64,000 nt of DNA from contig JAVUNC010000006.1 of assembly GCA_032173965.1 (NCBI GenBank), positions 17,768,028-17,832,027 on the forward strand. The letters run 5' to 3'. Shown here piece after piece: positions 26,961-38,800 of this stretch; positions within the stretch are counted from its first letter, which is position 1; every line of letters begins with the position of its first letter. The notes under the pieces are model-generated. The model had not been told where the DNA came from, ran no database searches, and saw nothing but the letters and a program-made list of their open reading frames with translations. Source of the DNA: Sitta carolinensis (taxonomy: Eukaryota > Chordata > Aves > Passeriformes > Sittidae). The translations under genes and the position numbers were made by a program.

Positions 26961-29900
26961 CAGCAGAGCAATTACTGAGGCCATCACCGTTTTTCTTCTG
27001 TTTTTGTCAGACTCCAGTACTAAGCTTTTGTCGTGAAATTCCTATATTAGCATTTAAATCCTTCTAAAAGAGATTAGTTGTTACAAATCAACAAAGTTGC
27101 AAACAGACACTGGATCTTGGAGCTGGGATCTTCATTCATATGTAATTCAAATGTATTTGTGCTGCACAGGACAATTAACACCCTCAGTGTACACCAGTGG
27201 TGTCATGTGGGAGTGGGAGTGTATTTCTGTCTTGTCTGGGTCTGATGAAAACCAAATGTTTGCAGGGTGCACTGAAGGATGATTCACCATTGCTTGAGAA
27301 GGCAGAATTAGCATCCTGATTGTCACAGTTAAACACAAAGGTCTTAAAAAAACATGTATTTTTAAAAATACAACAACTAATTTTTGTAAGGACAGATTCC
27401 TTTCCAGATTTGTCCTTGTATCTGTAAAAATTTGTGAATGATATTCAGGGAATCATTATGAAATGAAAAGAAAATCTGATTGACTGGATATTAGGTGAAA
27501 GGAATTTAGAGTCAACTCTGAATGATGGTCAGCCCTCAAAGACAATTCAAGGGTATGTTTCCAAATGCTTCCATGCTTTCCAAAATCTGGGTCTCTTTCT
27601 GACATTTTCATTGAAGAGCAGCATAAGCCCTAGACTATTAAGAAAGAAAAAGCTAGTACTAATAACCTCTTCGATAAGACTGTCCATAAGATTTTGGCAG
27701 AACTAACATGCTAAGAGGAGAACAGACAGAAACCTTCCAATTAGGAAAAAAAAAAATCATCTAACGTGCACTTTTACATTATTTTTCAAGGTTTGAATTT
27801 TATCTGATTTCTGTGTCCTACTGACTGCTCCCTCATCTGAGTCTTCTTGGATTGCTTAAGGTAAACTGTTTTGCTCCACTCTTGTTTAATTATTACTTAC
27901 CAAATAAGCTGGCTACAGCCTATGCAACTGAAAAACTTTGGTTCAGCAGATTTCAGCCAAGTTTGCTCACTTCTGCTTATTTATAAAACCTATAAGATTT
28001 CCACACTAAATTAAACAGAAACTACCAGCCCGTAAAGGAACAACTCCTGTCCACCTTTAAAATAAATACTTATTTAAATCCTCAAAGAAAATGTTTTCTA
28101 TTCTTTATATGTAAGATTCTTGCCCGAGGTGGATTAGGAATTTCATAAGCAAGGCTGCTTATCTCACAAATTATGTTAAATATTTGTATGCTCAAACAAA
28201 TACCTCAAGAAACATTAACCTATTTTAAAGGTTTAAGAAACACTGGAAGGCATCAACATTCAGAGAACTAAGTGGCAGTAGAATTTCAAAACATTTTGCC
28301 AACTAACTATTTTCTCTAAAGCTACTTACTGTGAAAAAATGGATACAATTTTCTTTTGGAATATTTTATAAGTCTCTGAATCTGAAAAGTATTTTACCAG
28401 CATCACCCACAATCTACTCTACAAAATGCTTTCTGCAAGGCAAGTATTAGCTGATATTTAAATACAGCTTTCAAACATAAAACACAATATGAACTATTGA
28501 AGTAGAACAGCACATTCACAACAAACTATCAAGTAAAAAACCAGAGATATATAAACTATAGCTGGTCATCACATGTAGAAAGAAAATATACTCTGTAATA
28601 TATACCAGAAATAGTGTTATATATTACAAAAATGGAGGTAGTATAATAATAACATCCTTTATTCGGTAGATCATTACTTGAGACAGATATATCCAGAACG
28701 TGGCAGACTGGGATCAGACTCTCAAAAGACAACATTAAGGCTTATCATTTCCATTGGCAGTGGAACAATTCCTTTTATATATTAGAATAGACAGCAAGCC
28801 AAACAGGGTACAGACAAGAATGACACTCTACATTTCTTGAAAATTAATTGAAATGCATTTGAATCCATGTAGGAGAATGGAAGCTATTCTAGATCACAAG
28901 TAGGTCATCGGTTACGAGACACCCACCATACTGAGGTACATTTAGGAAAATCAACATAATTTGTTATGTATTTATATATGTATGTAATTTACTTACTTAC
29001 TTACTTACTTACTTATTTATTTTTAGGAAGAAAATAATTACCTAGAATTGTCTTTCTCTGCCTTGCGCCCTGTTTCATATCCATCCATAGATATCCTTCT
29101 TTTCTTTTCAGAAGAATAGACTGGAAGGATTAACAGCAGTTTAACATGCAAAACTTGGGCAACACTCCGAAGTAGGTAAGCCCCGGATACACAAACCCAG
29201 GAGGTAACAGAGACTGCCAAAGACCAGGCCTCTGATAGGCCATTGAAGCAAACATTCCGTCCCAAGGAGATTAAACCGGAATTTCTAACTGATGAGGGGG
29301 AAACATGATCACATATTTGTCAGGAAAAAACAAAGTAATTATGGGGTATTTTAGGATATTTATGTGATGGAACGGGTGTGATGAAGGTACATTATAGGTG
29401 AACAAGCACAGGAAAATAGAGGCAGTGGGACAATGGGGCCAGTTGTGTGAAAACGAGCTGCAGGTCACTGCACCTGCCTAACCAACTGCAGGTTCTAAAT
29501 AAGCTCTCTGTTCCGTCTCTGTGTGCCGCGAGGGAACCTCCAACCAGGAAGTGATCTGGGATCTAGCTGGGGAATCTGCAGAGACTCGGGGCTCAACAGT
29601 CAAGTCAACGGGAGAATGAAGGTCTGGAGCAGGTATTGGAGAGAGCAGCGTGGGCCGGGCGGGGATGGGCGGACAGAGCCGCCCTCCAGAGCGGGCAGTG
29701 TGTGCGTGTGGAGCTGACACCCGCCCGGCATTCCCACCGCATGGACCTCGGGACTGCCGCATTCCAGCTCTGCACTCGCCAAATCCCAAAGCCAGCGGCG
29801 TTCCAATGGAAAAGCATCGGCACAAACATCAAATACAGAGCTTCGTTGAGAAACTCCATTTCATTGAAGCTATGGGAAAAAAAGGGGTCAGAACGGCCTA

Positions 29901-30029
29901 ACACTGTGGCACCTTAGGCCCCTTGAGGACGAGCTGCAGAAGACAGAAATTTAAAATGGAAAAAAAAAAAAAAAAGGATTTCTTACTAAAAGCGCAACTT
30001 TGCGCCCCCTTAGGAAAACGCTCCAAGAG
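26961..30029. other. Upstream region of G2E3, no gene seen
   Basis: Mostly AT-rich with no supported exon. It contains an ACTT microsatellite (28,986-29,022). From about 29,480 GC content rises towards the G2E3 CpG island. The 29,250-29,540 stretch (ending near taaataagctctctgttccg) has the look of an old LTR end, but I cannot confirm it. Confidence 0.5.
28986..29022. repeat. (ACTT)n microsatellite
   Basis: About seven copies of the tetranucleotide actt, decaying into attt at the right end. Confidence 0.85.
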
Positions 30030-30600
30030 AGGCTTGTGCGGCTGCCCAGGGTCCGGGGCCGCGGGGCGGGGCGGGCCGCGCTTCCGGCACGGGCGGATGT
30101 TGGCGTTTGAATCGGCCGTCGGTTGGTGCGTGGTGCGGCCGGGTCCGAGCGGTGAGTGCCGCCCGGCCCGGGGCTCTCCGGGAGCTGTGGGAGCTGCCGG
30201 GGCAGGGAGGCGGCAGCCCTTTCCTTCGCCGTGCGGGGAGCGACGTGCGGCAGCCTCCCAGCCCGTGCTTTGGGCAGCCGCTCGGAGTGGCGGGAGCTCC
30301 GGGAGTAACTAACCGAACGGGCTCCCTCTTGTCTCCGCGCTAGCGGGGGACGGGCGGCGTCCGGGGGAGACGCGGAGTGCGGCACGGGAGGGGAGCGGGC
30401 GGGCGTCGCGCCCAGGACCTGCCGTGGGCCTTGTGCCGGGCGGGGGTGGCGGCTGAGCCCCGCGAGGAACGGGGGGAGCGCGGCCACCTGAGCCCCTTTC
30501 CTCGGCCCCTCGGGATGAGCCGGGAGCGCTCCCGCGCCCGCCCGGGGCTGGATGCCGAGGGGCGGATCTGTCTCGGGACACGGCTCCGGGGGTGACCGGG
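30030..30600 (+). promoter_or_regulatory. G2E3: CpG island promoter of G2E3
   Basis: A very GC- and CpG-rich block in an otherwise AT-rich locus, overlapping the first exon and start of intron 1 of G2E3. No TATA box is evident. An ETS-type motif (CTTCCGGC, 30,081-30,088) lies just before the inferred exon 1. The transcription start probably lies between about 30,050 and 30,100 but cannot be fixed from sequence alone. Confidence 0.8.
30085..30151 (+). other. G2E3: G2E3 exon 1 (5' UTR, start approximate)
   Basis: The 3' end is set by a near-consensus splice donor (G|GTGAGT, intron from 30,152). The 5' edge is a guess from the ETS motif and CpG island. It contains an ATG at 30,097 that opens an upstream reading frame continuing into exon 2. 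Confidence 0.6.
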
Positions 30601-32808
30601 GTGACCTGGAGGTCCCACCGCGTGGAAATTCAAGGTGCACGGGTGGTTTCGGGAAAGTTCCTTTGTTCATGTGCTGGGGGAAACGGGTGCGAGATACCGT
30701 GCCTCTTGGGATTGGTTTTGTTTTTTTCAACCTCTAGTTAAAAGACTCTTGAAACGCCTTAGAGTAAATGAGCAGTAAACAATTGCAGAATTTAGCAAAA
30801 TCTAAGCACGCACTCTGAAGACTTTGGTAGCCTGTTTGTGCCAAGTAGATACATTTTTTTTTTTACACCGGTTTTTCTAGACTGGGCGATAATGTGGTCG
30901 TTCCTGTCTTGTAAACAGCCTGATGCGGAGTTGCTTTGTTCCTGTGAAAAGCCCCAGAGGATTTATGCAGGGGGGCCACAGGAGTTGATCCGCGTATCTT
31001 TTAACTTATGAATTCGAACCTTGGATTCGCTTACCTGAAAGAATTTGAGGAAAAGTAGAGGGAATTGGAGGTGGGGATGGCGTAGCAATTTCTTTTTTTC
31101 TTTCTATTTTGCTGGGGCCAAGGAAAGGTGGGGAGGTGATTTTCTTGTTCCCAGCCACATATGTGCTTTGTCCGCCTGTAGGACTTTTACAAAAACTATC
31201 TCGGCTTGTGTGGCCATGTGTAGGTAGCTCCTTTGTTGTATTACCGCAGGAGCTTGAGAGCGGTGATACTGACAGTGACCATCCGGGGGAAATCCTGAAG
31301 AAAGGGAAGGTGTGTGAGCTCTGTGCTTGTCTTTTGCTCCCTCCGTACCTGATTAAGTAGTTATTCTTTTTTAATTTAATGAAAGGGAAGTGTTTTTCTG
31401 GGAAAATAGTAGTCACCTATTTAATCGACTGTCAGTGTGGTGTCTTTAGGAACCTTTTCATCTAATTTAGTGGTAGCGCTTTCTTGGTTTGTTTTCCTTT
31501 TAGAGCGTTTTGTGGCCAAGGTCCTTTCTGCATCTACTCCGCTTCTCAGTGGCGTGGGGAAGTTGCCTTGTGCTTGAGACTTCTGCCTCCCTTTCTTTTC
31601 TTTCTCAATATTCCTCCTTCCCATGATCTCCAGTAAAATTGCTACAGTGTTTTATTTGCAATAGTTTGGATTAACGTAAATTGGTCCTGAAGCTGATATC
31701 TGGTAGTCATCAGAACTGTAAATACAGCTAGCTCGCAGTCTGTCAGACTCCCGGTTGGAACCTTGGGTCTCTTGCTGGCTGTGACAGTGTCCCCTGCTCG
31801 CTTCAGCCTGTGAGAGGGACTGTCTGTGCCTACCTGAGATCTAGCCTGGAGATGCAGACCATCCATCACTCGTGACTCTTGCAGAACTTAGGTAGCGCTT
31901 TCTTCTGCTTCCTAAGGGGGAAGGCAAGTCAAAGGTGTTACAGATGTGTTCCTAGAAGGGTTCTGAGAAAGAATAATCATCTTGGTGCTGTGGTGAAGAA
32001 ACTAGGGATTATTTGGTTTGGGTTGGCTTTTTCCTAGGTAGGCTAGGATAGGATGCATGGTGTGGCCCACAGTAAAGGGCAGCTCACATGATTTTTGAAA
32101 GAAATGCAAGTTACATCAGTGTCTAAATAAATTATTTCCACTTCAGAATATAAAATACATTGTCCTACGTGGTGTAAATTCCCTTGTATATATGTCCCAG
32201 TTTTGGATTCCTCACCTTTTAAGGGTTTTTCTTGTTTGCATGGGTTTTTTTTTCTTTGGCTTTTTTGTGGATCAGGATTTCTCTGATTAGGTCAGGATCC
32301 TGCATTTTCTCCAAAGAGCGGATACTATATTCACAGTCACATCACTGCAGTTATTTTTTTTGTTTCTAAGTTCTTTGTATTAGAACAATCTTTATTTGAG
32401 CAGAAGTCAGACCTGTTTCCTAGGTTATCTGTAGACCATTATTTCTGTTGTTTAAAATAAGAAACAACTATTCTCTACAATTAGGTTTGTAGATAACTAG
32501 CCGTTGCATTGGACTTTATTTTCTCTTCTGAAAATAAAATCTATTGTTTGTTGTTTTAGGGAAATAGGTTGAAGTTGCCATATCTCTCATTGGTCTATGA
32601 ATTTTTGTTCTGGACAATTGTGTCCTGCTTTCTGAACCTTTGTCTCTCACAATAACTGTTGAATTATAATATTCTTTTATCATAATCCCACTTTTAGTTT
32701 ATTGAGTTTATGTGCTTCTTTTGTAGTTTTAATTAAAATGTGAAAGAGATCTATAATTTTCATTAATTCACTAGATGTATTTAATACCTTGTTTCTTTTG
32801 CATAATAG

Positions 32809-32864
32809 ACAGCCAGAAGAATTCAGGATGAGTAAAACAAATAATTTCGATGTTCAAACCAAAC
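32809..32864 (+). CDS. G2E3: G2E3 coding exon 2 (start codon)
   Basis: The acceptor is ...ataatag and the donor C|GTGAGT. Translation starts at ATG 32,828 ([12 protein letters not shown], 12 codons plus 1 nt). The first 19 nt are 5' UTR. The start is chosen because it is the first ATG in frame with the PHD exons. The context is moderate (G at -2 and -1, A at +4). Confidence 0.85.
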
Positions 32865-35800
32865 GTGAGTAAAGTTTTTATCAAATAATTTCAGAAATAG
32901 TAAATCTGCATATATAATGCTAGTTATAACTTGTTTTATTTGGGCTCAAAGAGCGGGTGAGTTTCCAGTAATCAAATTACTGTGTCCAGTTGGAGACTCT
33001 TCAGTATAAGAAAGACATGGAGCTCCTAAGAAGGTACAGCAGGGGCCACAGAGATGATTTGGGGTCTGGAGCATCTCTCTTGTGAGGAGAGACTGTGGGA
33101 GCTGGGCCTGTTTAGTCTGGAGCAGAGAAGACTGAGAGGGAATCTCATTAATGCATATAAATGTCTCAGAGGCAGGTGCCAAGAGGGTGGGCCAGACTCT
33201 TCAGTGGTGCCCAGCAACAGGGTGAGGAGCAGTGGTCATCAATAAAACACAAGAGCTTTGCCCTCAACATGAGAAAGAGCCTCCTTACTTTGAGGGTGGC
33301 AGAGCATTGGAACAGGCTGCCCAGAGAGGCTGTGGAGTCTCCCTGTCTGGAGACATCCAAAACCCACCTGCACAAGGTCCTGTGTCACCTGCTCTAGGTG
33401 GCTGTGCCTTACAGGGGGTTGGACCAGGTGATCTCCACATGTCACTTCCAATCCTAACCATTCTGTGAAATTGTGTTGGAACCACCACTTTTCTCAGGAA
33501 ATGAAAAAGAAATAACTTACAGTCTTCCTTGGGTTTGTGTTCTTTAATTAGACTTTTTAAAAATAGTATTTTCTGCAGATGTTTTAAGAAAATAACCTTT
33601 TGAATTTAGCAGCCAAATCACACAAAGCTGTTTTGAGGTGTACCATTCTGGACTTTCTTAGGCTGAAGCAGTAACCCTATTCTTGGTACTACCGTGACTG
33701 TTCTTAATCTTAGAATATTGTAAATGTATTTTATACATCTACTGGGAATTAAAGGGAAGCTATTAGAAGTCCTTGGAACTATGATAGTGGGCTAGAAACT
33801 TTCGTAAGTGGGAAATTCTCAAGGTTTTAGTTGAATGCAATATTCTCTCAAATTAAGTGTTTTTAAAAGCTGTGGTAGCAAATGGCTTGGCACCATTCAC
33901 ATGCTTATCACCAAGGTTATCACATAAGTAGACAAAGAAATGGTTGATTCATGGATTCTAATATGGGGATGACTTTATGTATAGTACTAAAGCTAACTAG
34001 ATGACACTTGACATGCACCTGGCCATTTGATAATTCTCTGGGAACACAGTCTGCATGTGAATTTAGCTTGGCTGATAGACTACTCCTGAATCAGCAGGCT
34101 GGTGAAATATTTTCTTTCTAATAAATAGAGGAGGAACAAATAGTACTTTCTTCTCTATCTGTTGTAAAATTCAACATTAAGGAAGGGGATATATACTGTC
34201 CTTTATCCAGTAATCTACTTGAAGGTGTGTGTGATCAAAAGAGGTGATTAAAAGAGCTACTGCTCTGTAGCTAATCCATAGTAATTCCTGTACACTCACT
34301 GTGGTTACAAAAATGATTCTGTATTTTAGTCTGTGTTCTCTGTGGACGGACAGACGACTGCCCTGAGAAGTATGGAGAAAAAAGGACCTATGTGGAATAC
34401 AATCTCACTGTTCATTATTACTGTTTGGTAAGTGTATGGTAGTGATCTTGGAGTTTTTTGTTTTGTCTGAAAAAAAGGTGCAACAAGTATTTAATACTAA
34501 AAACCTATCCAATTGTTGTAACAGTTTTGTTGTAGTAAAGCTTGAAATGTGAGCTTTAACTCATAGCCTTGAAGGCTTGTGCTTGTCAGGTGCAGCAGAT
34601 GAAATGAGTAAATCCCAACAAGTCTTTATTCAAAGCTGAATTCTGTTCATGGTCCATTTAAAGAAATTAATTAATTCTGCCAGCCTATCATAGCAATAGC
34701 AATAAAGGTACATATTAAGACGAAGGGAACAGTTTGCACCTACATATTCCCTCCTATAAGAAAATGTAGTTTTAAAATTTGAAATGTGAAAATTCCACCT
34801 GGTGTGGAAAAAGTACAGAAAAGGGTTTTTTCTCATTTCTTTGTTCTTACTGGTTGTGAGCTATTCTCTGACATTACACAGCACATTGTAACACTGAAGT
34901 CCTAGTTTTCAGTCAAGTTATTTATACCTTGTTGATCATATTAGTACAGTTTCACTAATTAGTAGAAGTTTATAATTTAACCAAAGCTGTGGATATAATA
35001 TACAGCTTTTGCTATCACCACTGATGTTTTCCAAGATTCATATTCTTAAAGGTATACTTAAACTACCTCTCAAACTCTAAATTTCTGCAGGTCTTTAGAA
35101 TAATGTTACTACTTTAAAAAAAAATCTTTTGTTTGTTAATAAATACAATTTGAATTGTTTTCCCCAATTTTAAAATGAGTCTAGAGTATCAGAAGCAATG
35201 TAAGGGGGTATGTTTCCTCAATGAATTCTTTAAAGGGTGTTGGATTGTAGATGGTTTAATAGTTTGGATACTGAATCCTTTAAAAACTAAGGAGGGTGGA
35301 GTTTTTCTGAAGTTACGTAAAGATGGAAATATTTGTTTTTAAATTAATTTTAAGCAGCTCTAAGGAAATAGAGGCCATTATACCATGTTAGTAGTAATTT
35401 TGTCTCTTATATAGGGCCGTATCAAATGATAAAAAAAAATCCTATCCTGATGAACAGCTAGGAAAAGGCATGCATACAATACTGAACCTTAGGACTTAGG
35501 AGGTATTTTAGCTGCAGGAGGCTCATCACAGTATCTTTTACGTTTTTTGTCTATTTCTTTCAAAAATGAGCAAAACCCTATGAGTTTACTTAAATATAGC
35601 GTATGTCATATAAGAAAAGAGTTTTACAAAGAGGCACATTAGTGACAGTTTAATTATTCTTTGCCAAATGTCTCACAGTTGGAAAAATATATTTAATTGG
35701 TTTGGGTATACAATGTTACGTTTATTTGAGTAAAATATTGATAAAACTAGTTTAAATGGTGCTATGTTGAAATTATAAAATGAGATTGTAAAGAATATGG

Positions 35801-38800
35801 ATGGCATCAGGTCGTGAAACTTCACTTATTTGAAGATTGTAATGTAGCTGCCTAACTTTAAATTATCATCAAGCTCTTCTGATTTGCCTAGTTACTTGAT
35901 TCTGTATTTATTTAAATCTTTAAAGTGAATTACTTTTCCTCTTAGGTGACACTTCAGTACAGTTACTTCCTACTGTGCTTCATTATCTCGACAGCACAAT
36001 TGTCATTCATATTAACTAAGCTAATTTAATTTTACTTCCTCTGAAGATTTATATGCTGAAAGTAATTGTTTGACAATTATCTGAATAGTCTGTATACTTC
36101 AAAAAGGAAGGCAAAATACTCTATCTTGGGCCCTATAGTATTATACAATACTTAGATGTTATGAAATATTTATTTTTATTTTACCGGCTATTGTTATGTC
36201 AGACAAAAATGTGTTTTATATCAGGTATTGAATAATTAAAATGTTTCCATGTGAGCTTTCTTGGACTACTCTCTTACTTGATGAGCACAGTGTATGTAAT
36301 TTTAAATCTTCAGGCTAGCTGGATATTTTAAAATACTTAATTTGTTTTTGTAGTTGATGTCAAGCGGCATTTGGCAGAGAGGTGAAGAAGATGAAGGTGT
36401 AGATGGATTTTTAATCAATGATATTAGAAAAGAAGTAAATAGAGCTGCAAAACTGGTAAGAATTAAGTTTTTGGTACCTACAAGGGGAAAATGGGAACTT
36501 TCAGGTGCTCTTAACTGACCGTGGGGTTTGTTTTCTTCCTCCAATGGACAATATGCTGAGCCCATTCAAGCAACCTGAATTTTACATTTAAGTAACAAAT
36601 ATATTAGATTTGTGGGAGCCACAAGGAAAAAAAGCTCTGCAGAAATTGTAATGATCCCTTAAAGGGAAGGAAGCACCTAAGATTCGTAAATGCTTATTGG
36701 GCAAAAGGAGTGACAAAAGTCAGAGGGTCCACTAGAGATCAGAAAGTTTTATTAGTCAGTTATACACTTGGCATGGAAACTGGCCTGGGCTTTGTGGGGA
36801 GTACCTTTTTGGGGATCAGTTTCTCCACCCCAAATGTAGATTTCTTGCCTTCTGTGTAAATCAGTTAACCATTAGCAGTCTGTTCTTTCAGGCCTTTCTG
36901 AAAATGGGTTGGAAGGCTTTGGGGGACTAAATCCTACACCATAGTCCATGCCTGCATCCTACCACACATTCCTATGCTTGCACTGTGCTGTGTTGTGGTT
37001 CTTTCTCACAGCAAAGTGAATCTGCCTGGCCCTCTGCTCCAGTCAAATCTTGTTCTTTCTCACGATGTGTTAATACCAATAGTCCATGGCTATCACCAAC
37101 AGTTCTTATGTGTTACTGCCAGCAGTCCCTGGTTGGCTCCAGACCCATGTGGTTATCAGTGTTTGAGACATGCTCATTAGCCTCTTGTCTTCTGGGAATC
37201 AAGAGCTCCAAGGTGGTCTCACTTTGGACCACTGTTTTTAGGGTCACAAGAGAGTGGACTTCAGTTACAGTAATTTTCCATCCCTGATGCAATTCGAGTT
37301 GGTAACTTTCTCTGAAGTTTCAGTAACAAAAATACTATTCCACTTGGGTTGTTATCCAGGGGAAAAAAAAAAAAAAGTTTCCAAGTCTGTTTGTTATAAA
37401 ACCGGAGCTCGTTAGATTCCTGTTAGTTTCTGGGAGCAGTGTTTCTGATGAGCCTCAAGAGATGCTTAGTCCAGTGCAGTTCGTTCAGGCTGAAGCCTAG
37501 TGAAGATTTCTGAGATCAGTGTGGCCTGGATGCTCCCATTACTATCCATCCCACTGAAGTCAGCTTCCCTGGGCCTCTACAGTTTGCAACCATTTTTATT
37601 CCTTAGGTAAGTTGCAGATAAGTAAGAGTGAATTAAACTTTCCTGATACCTCATGACATTGTGCTGAGCTTGAAGCTGAGAGTAAATTATTTATAGATGT
37701 CTATATATAAATGTTTTTGTGTATGCCTATTATACCTATATAAACTATAGGTACTGGTAAAATAACTTGTATTTTATCTTGCATGTCACAAGACAATATG
37801 CATATAAACCAATACATAAAGTCTGTGAAATAACTGCATATGGTTTACTCTTTGTAACAGCGCTAAACCACATTACTCTTGTCACAGTTTTAGTGTATTA
37901 GCTACTATTCTTTCTTAAACGTTTTGTAACTTTTCTATTGGTTGAATTCCTGTAATTTTACTTGTATTTAAGATGTTAATATTCTGTTTCCAAAACAAAT
38001 TATTTCTAGACATGTAATATCTGTAAGAAAAAGGGAGCTTCAATTGGATGTGTAACTCCTAAATGCAAACGAAGTTACCATTTTCCTTGTGGGTTACAAA
38101 GGGAATGCATTTTCCAGTTTATGGAAAACTTCAGGTGAGTTTTGGGGCTTTGTTGTTTTTCCATTTTCAATTTATTATATTTATACAGGAGGTGACTTGG
38201 GTTTCTTTTATGGCTTATTATCAAATAGGATGATAGTTGCAAATGACATCAGATTTTCTAGGAAACAAATACCTAATTTGTGGAAGACATGACAGTCAAA
38301 CAGTTATATTGCATACCTAATACTTATAAACTCAGTTCTAAACACTTCTAAATACATGACTTTATGATTATACAAGTAGTTAAGTTGTTTATAAAATTGA
38401 GCAGTAAATTCCAAATTCTGAAATAAACTGCATAATGATTGATTTGGGCTTTTTGTTTGCCTCTCTCCTGTGCCTTTGTTGAAATGTCAGAGCTTCAGCT
38501 TCCTGTATGTCTCAGCATTCAAAAACACAGTGTCTGCATTTTGTTGTGTTTACAAGTTTATTAGAGATGGACTGCAGGGGAAGTGGGCTTAATATCAACA
38601 TTCTAAAAAATGTCTTCTTTCCCTGTCATTTGTCTGGCATCTTGGCTGTAGTCAAGTGCATTATCCTTCTTGTGAGCTGAGTTGGTAGGGTAGATGGATT
38701 GAAATCTGGCAGGCACTTAATAAAAACCAAATTGCATTACTTCAAGTGTGTGTAAAGATAAGGCGTTTTCAGAAAGGTTTCTTCTAGAACTGCATTTCTG

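Noticed and set aside
29250..29540. Possible LTR end just upstream of G2E3
   Set aside because: It only has a vague LTR-like look (aataag then ctctctgttccg). No clear termini, partner or target duplication.
29951..30730. Long minus-strand frame (259 codons) over the G2E3 CpG island
   Set aside because: Composition artefact of CpG-rich DNA: Arg/Pro/Gly/Ala-rich, no domain, and it covers the G2E3 exon 1 promoter.
36600..37310. Possible antisense LTR in G2E3 intron 4
   Set aside because: The local base composition differs and a reversed poly(A)-like signal occurs, but I could not define ends or family.
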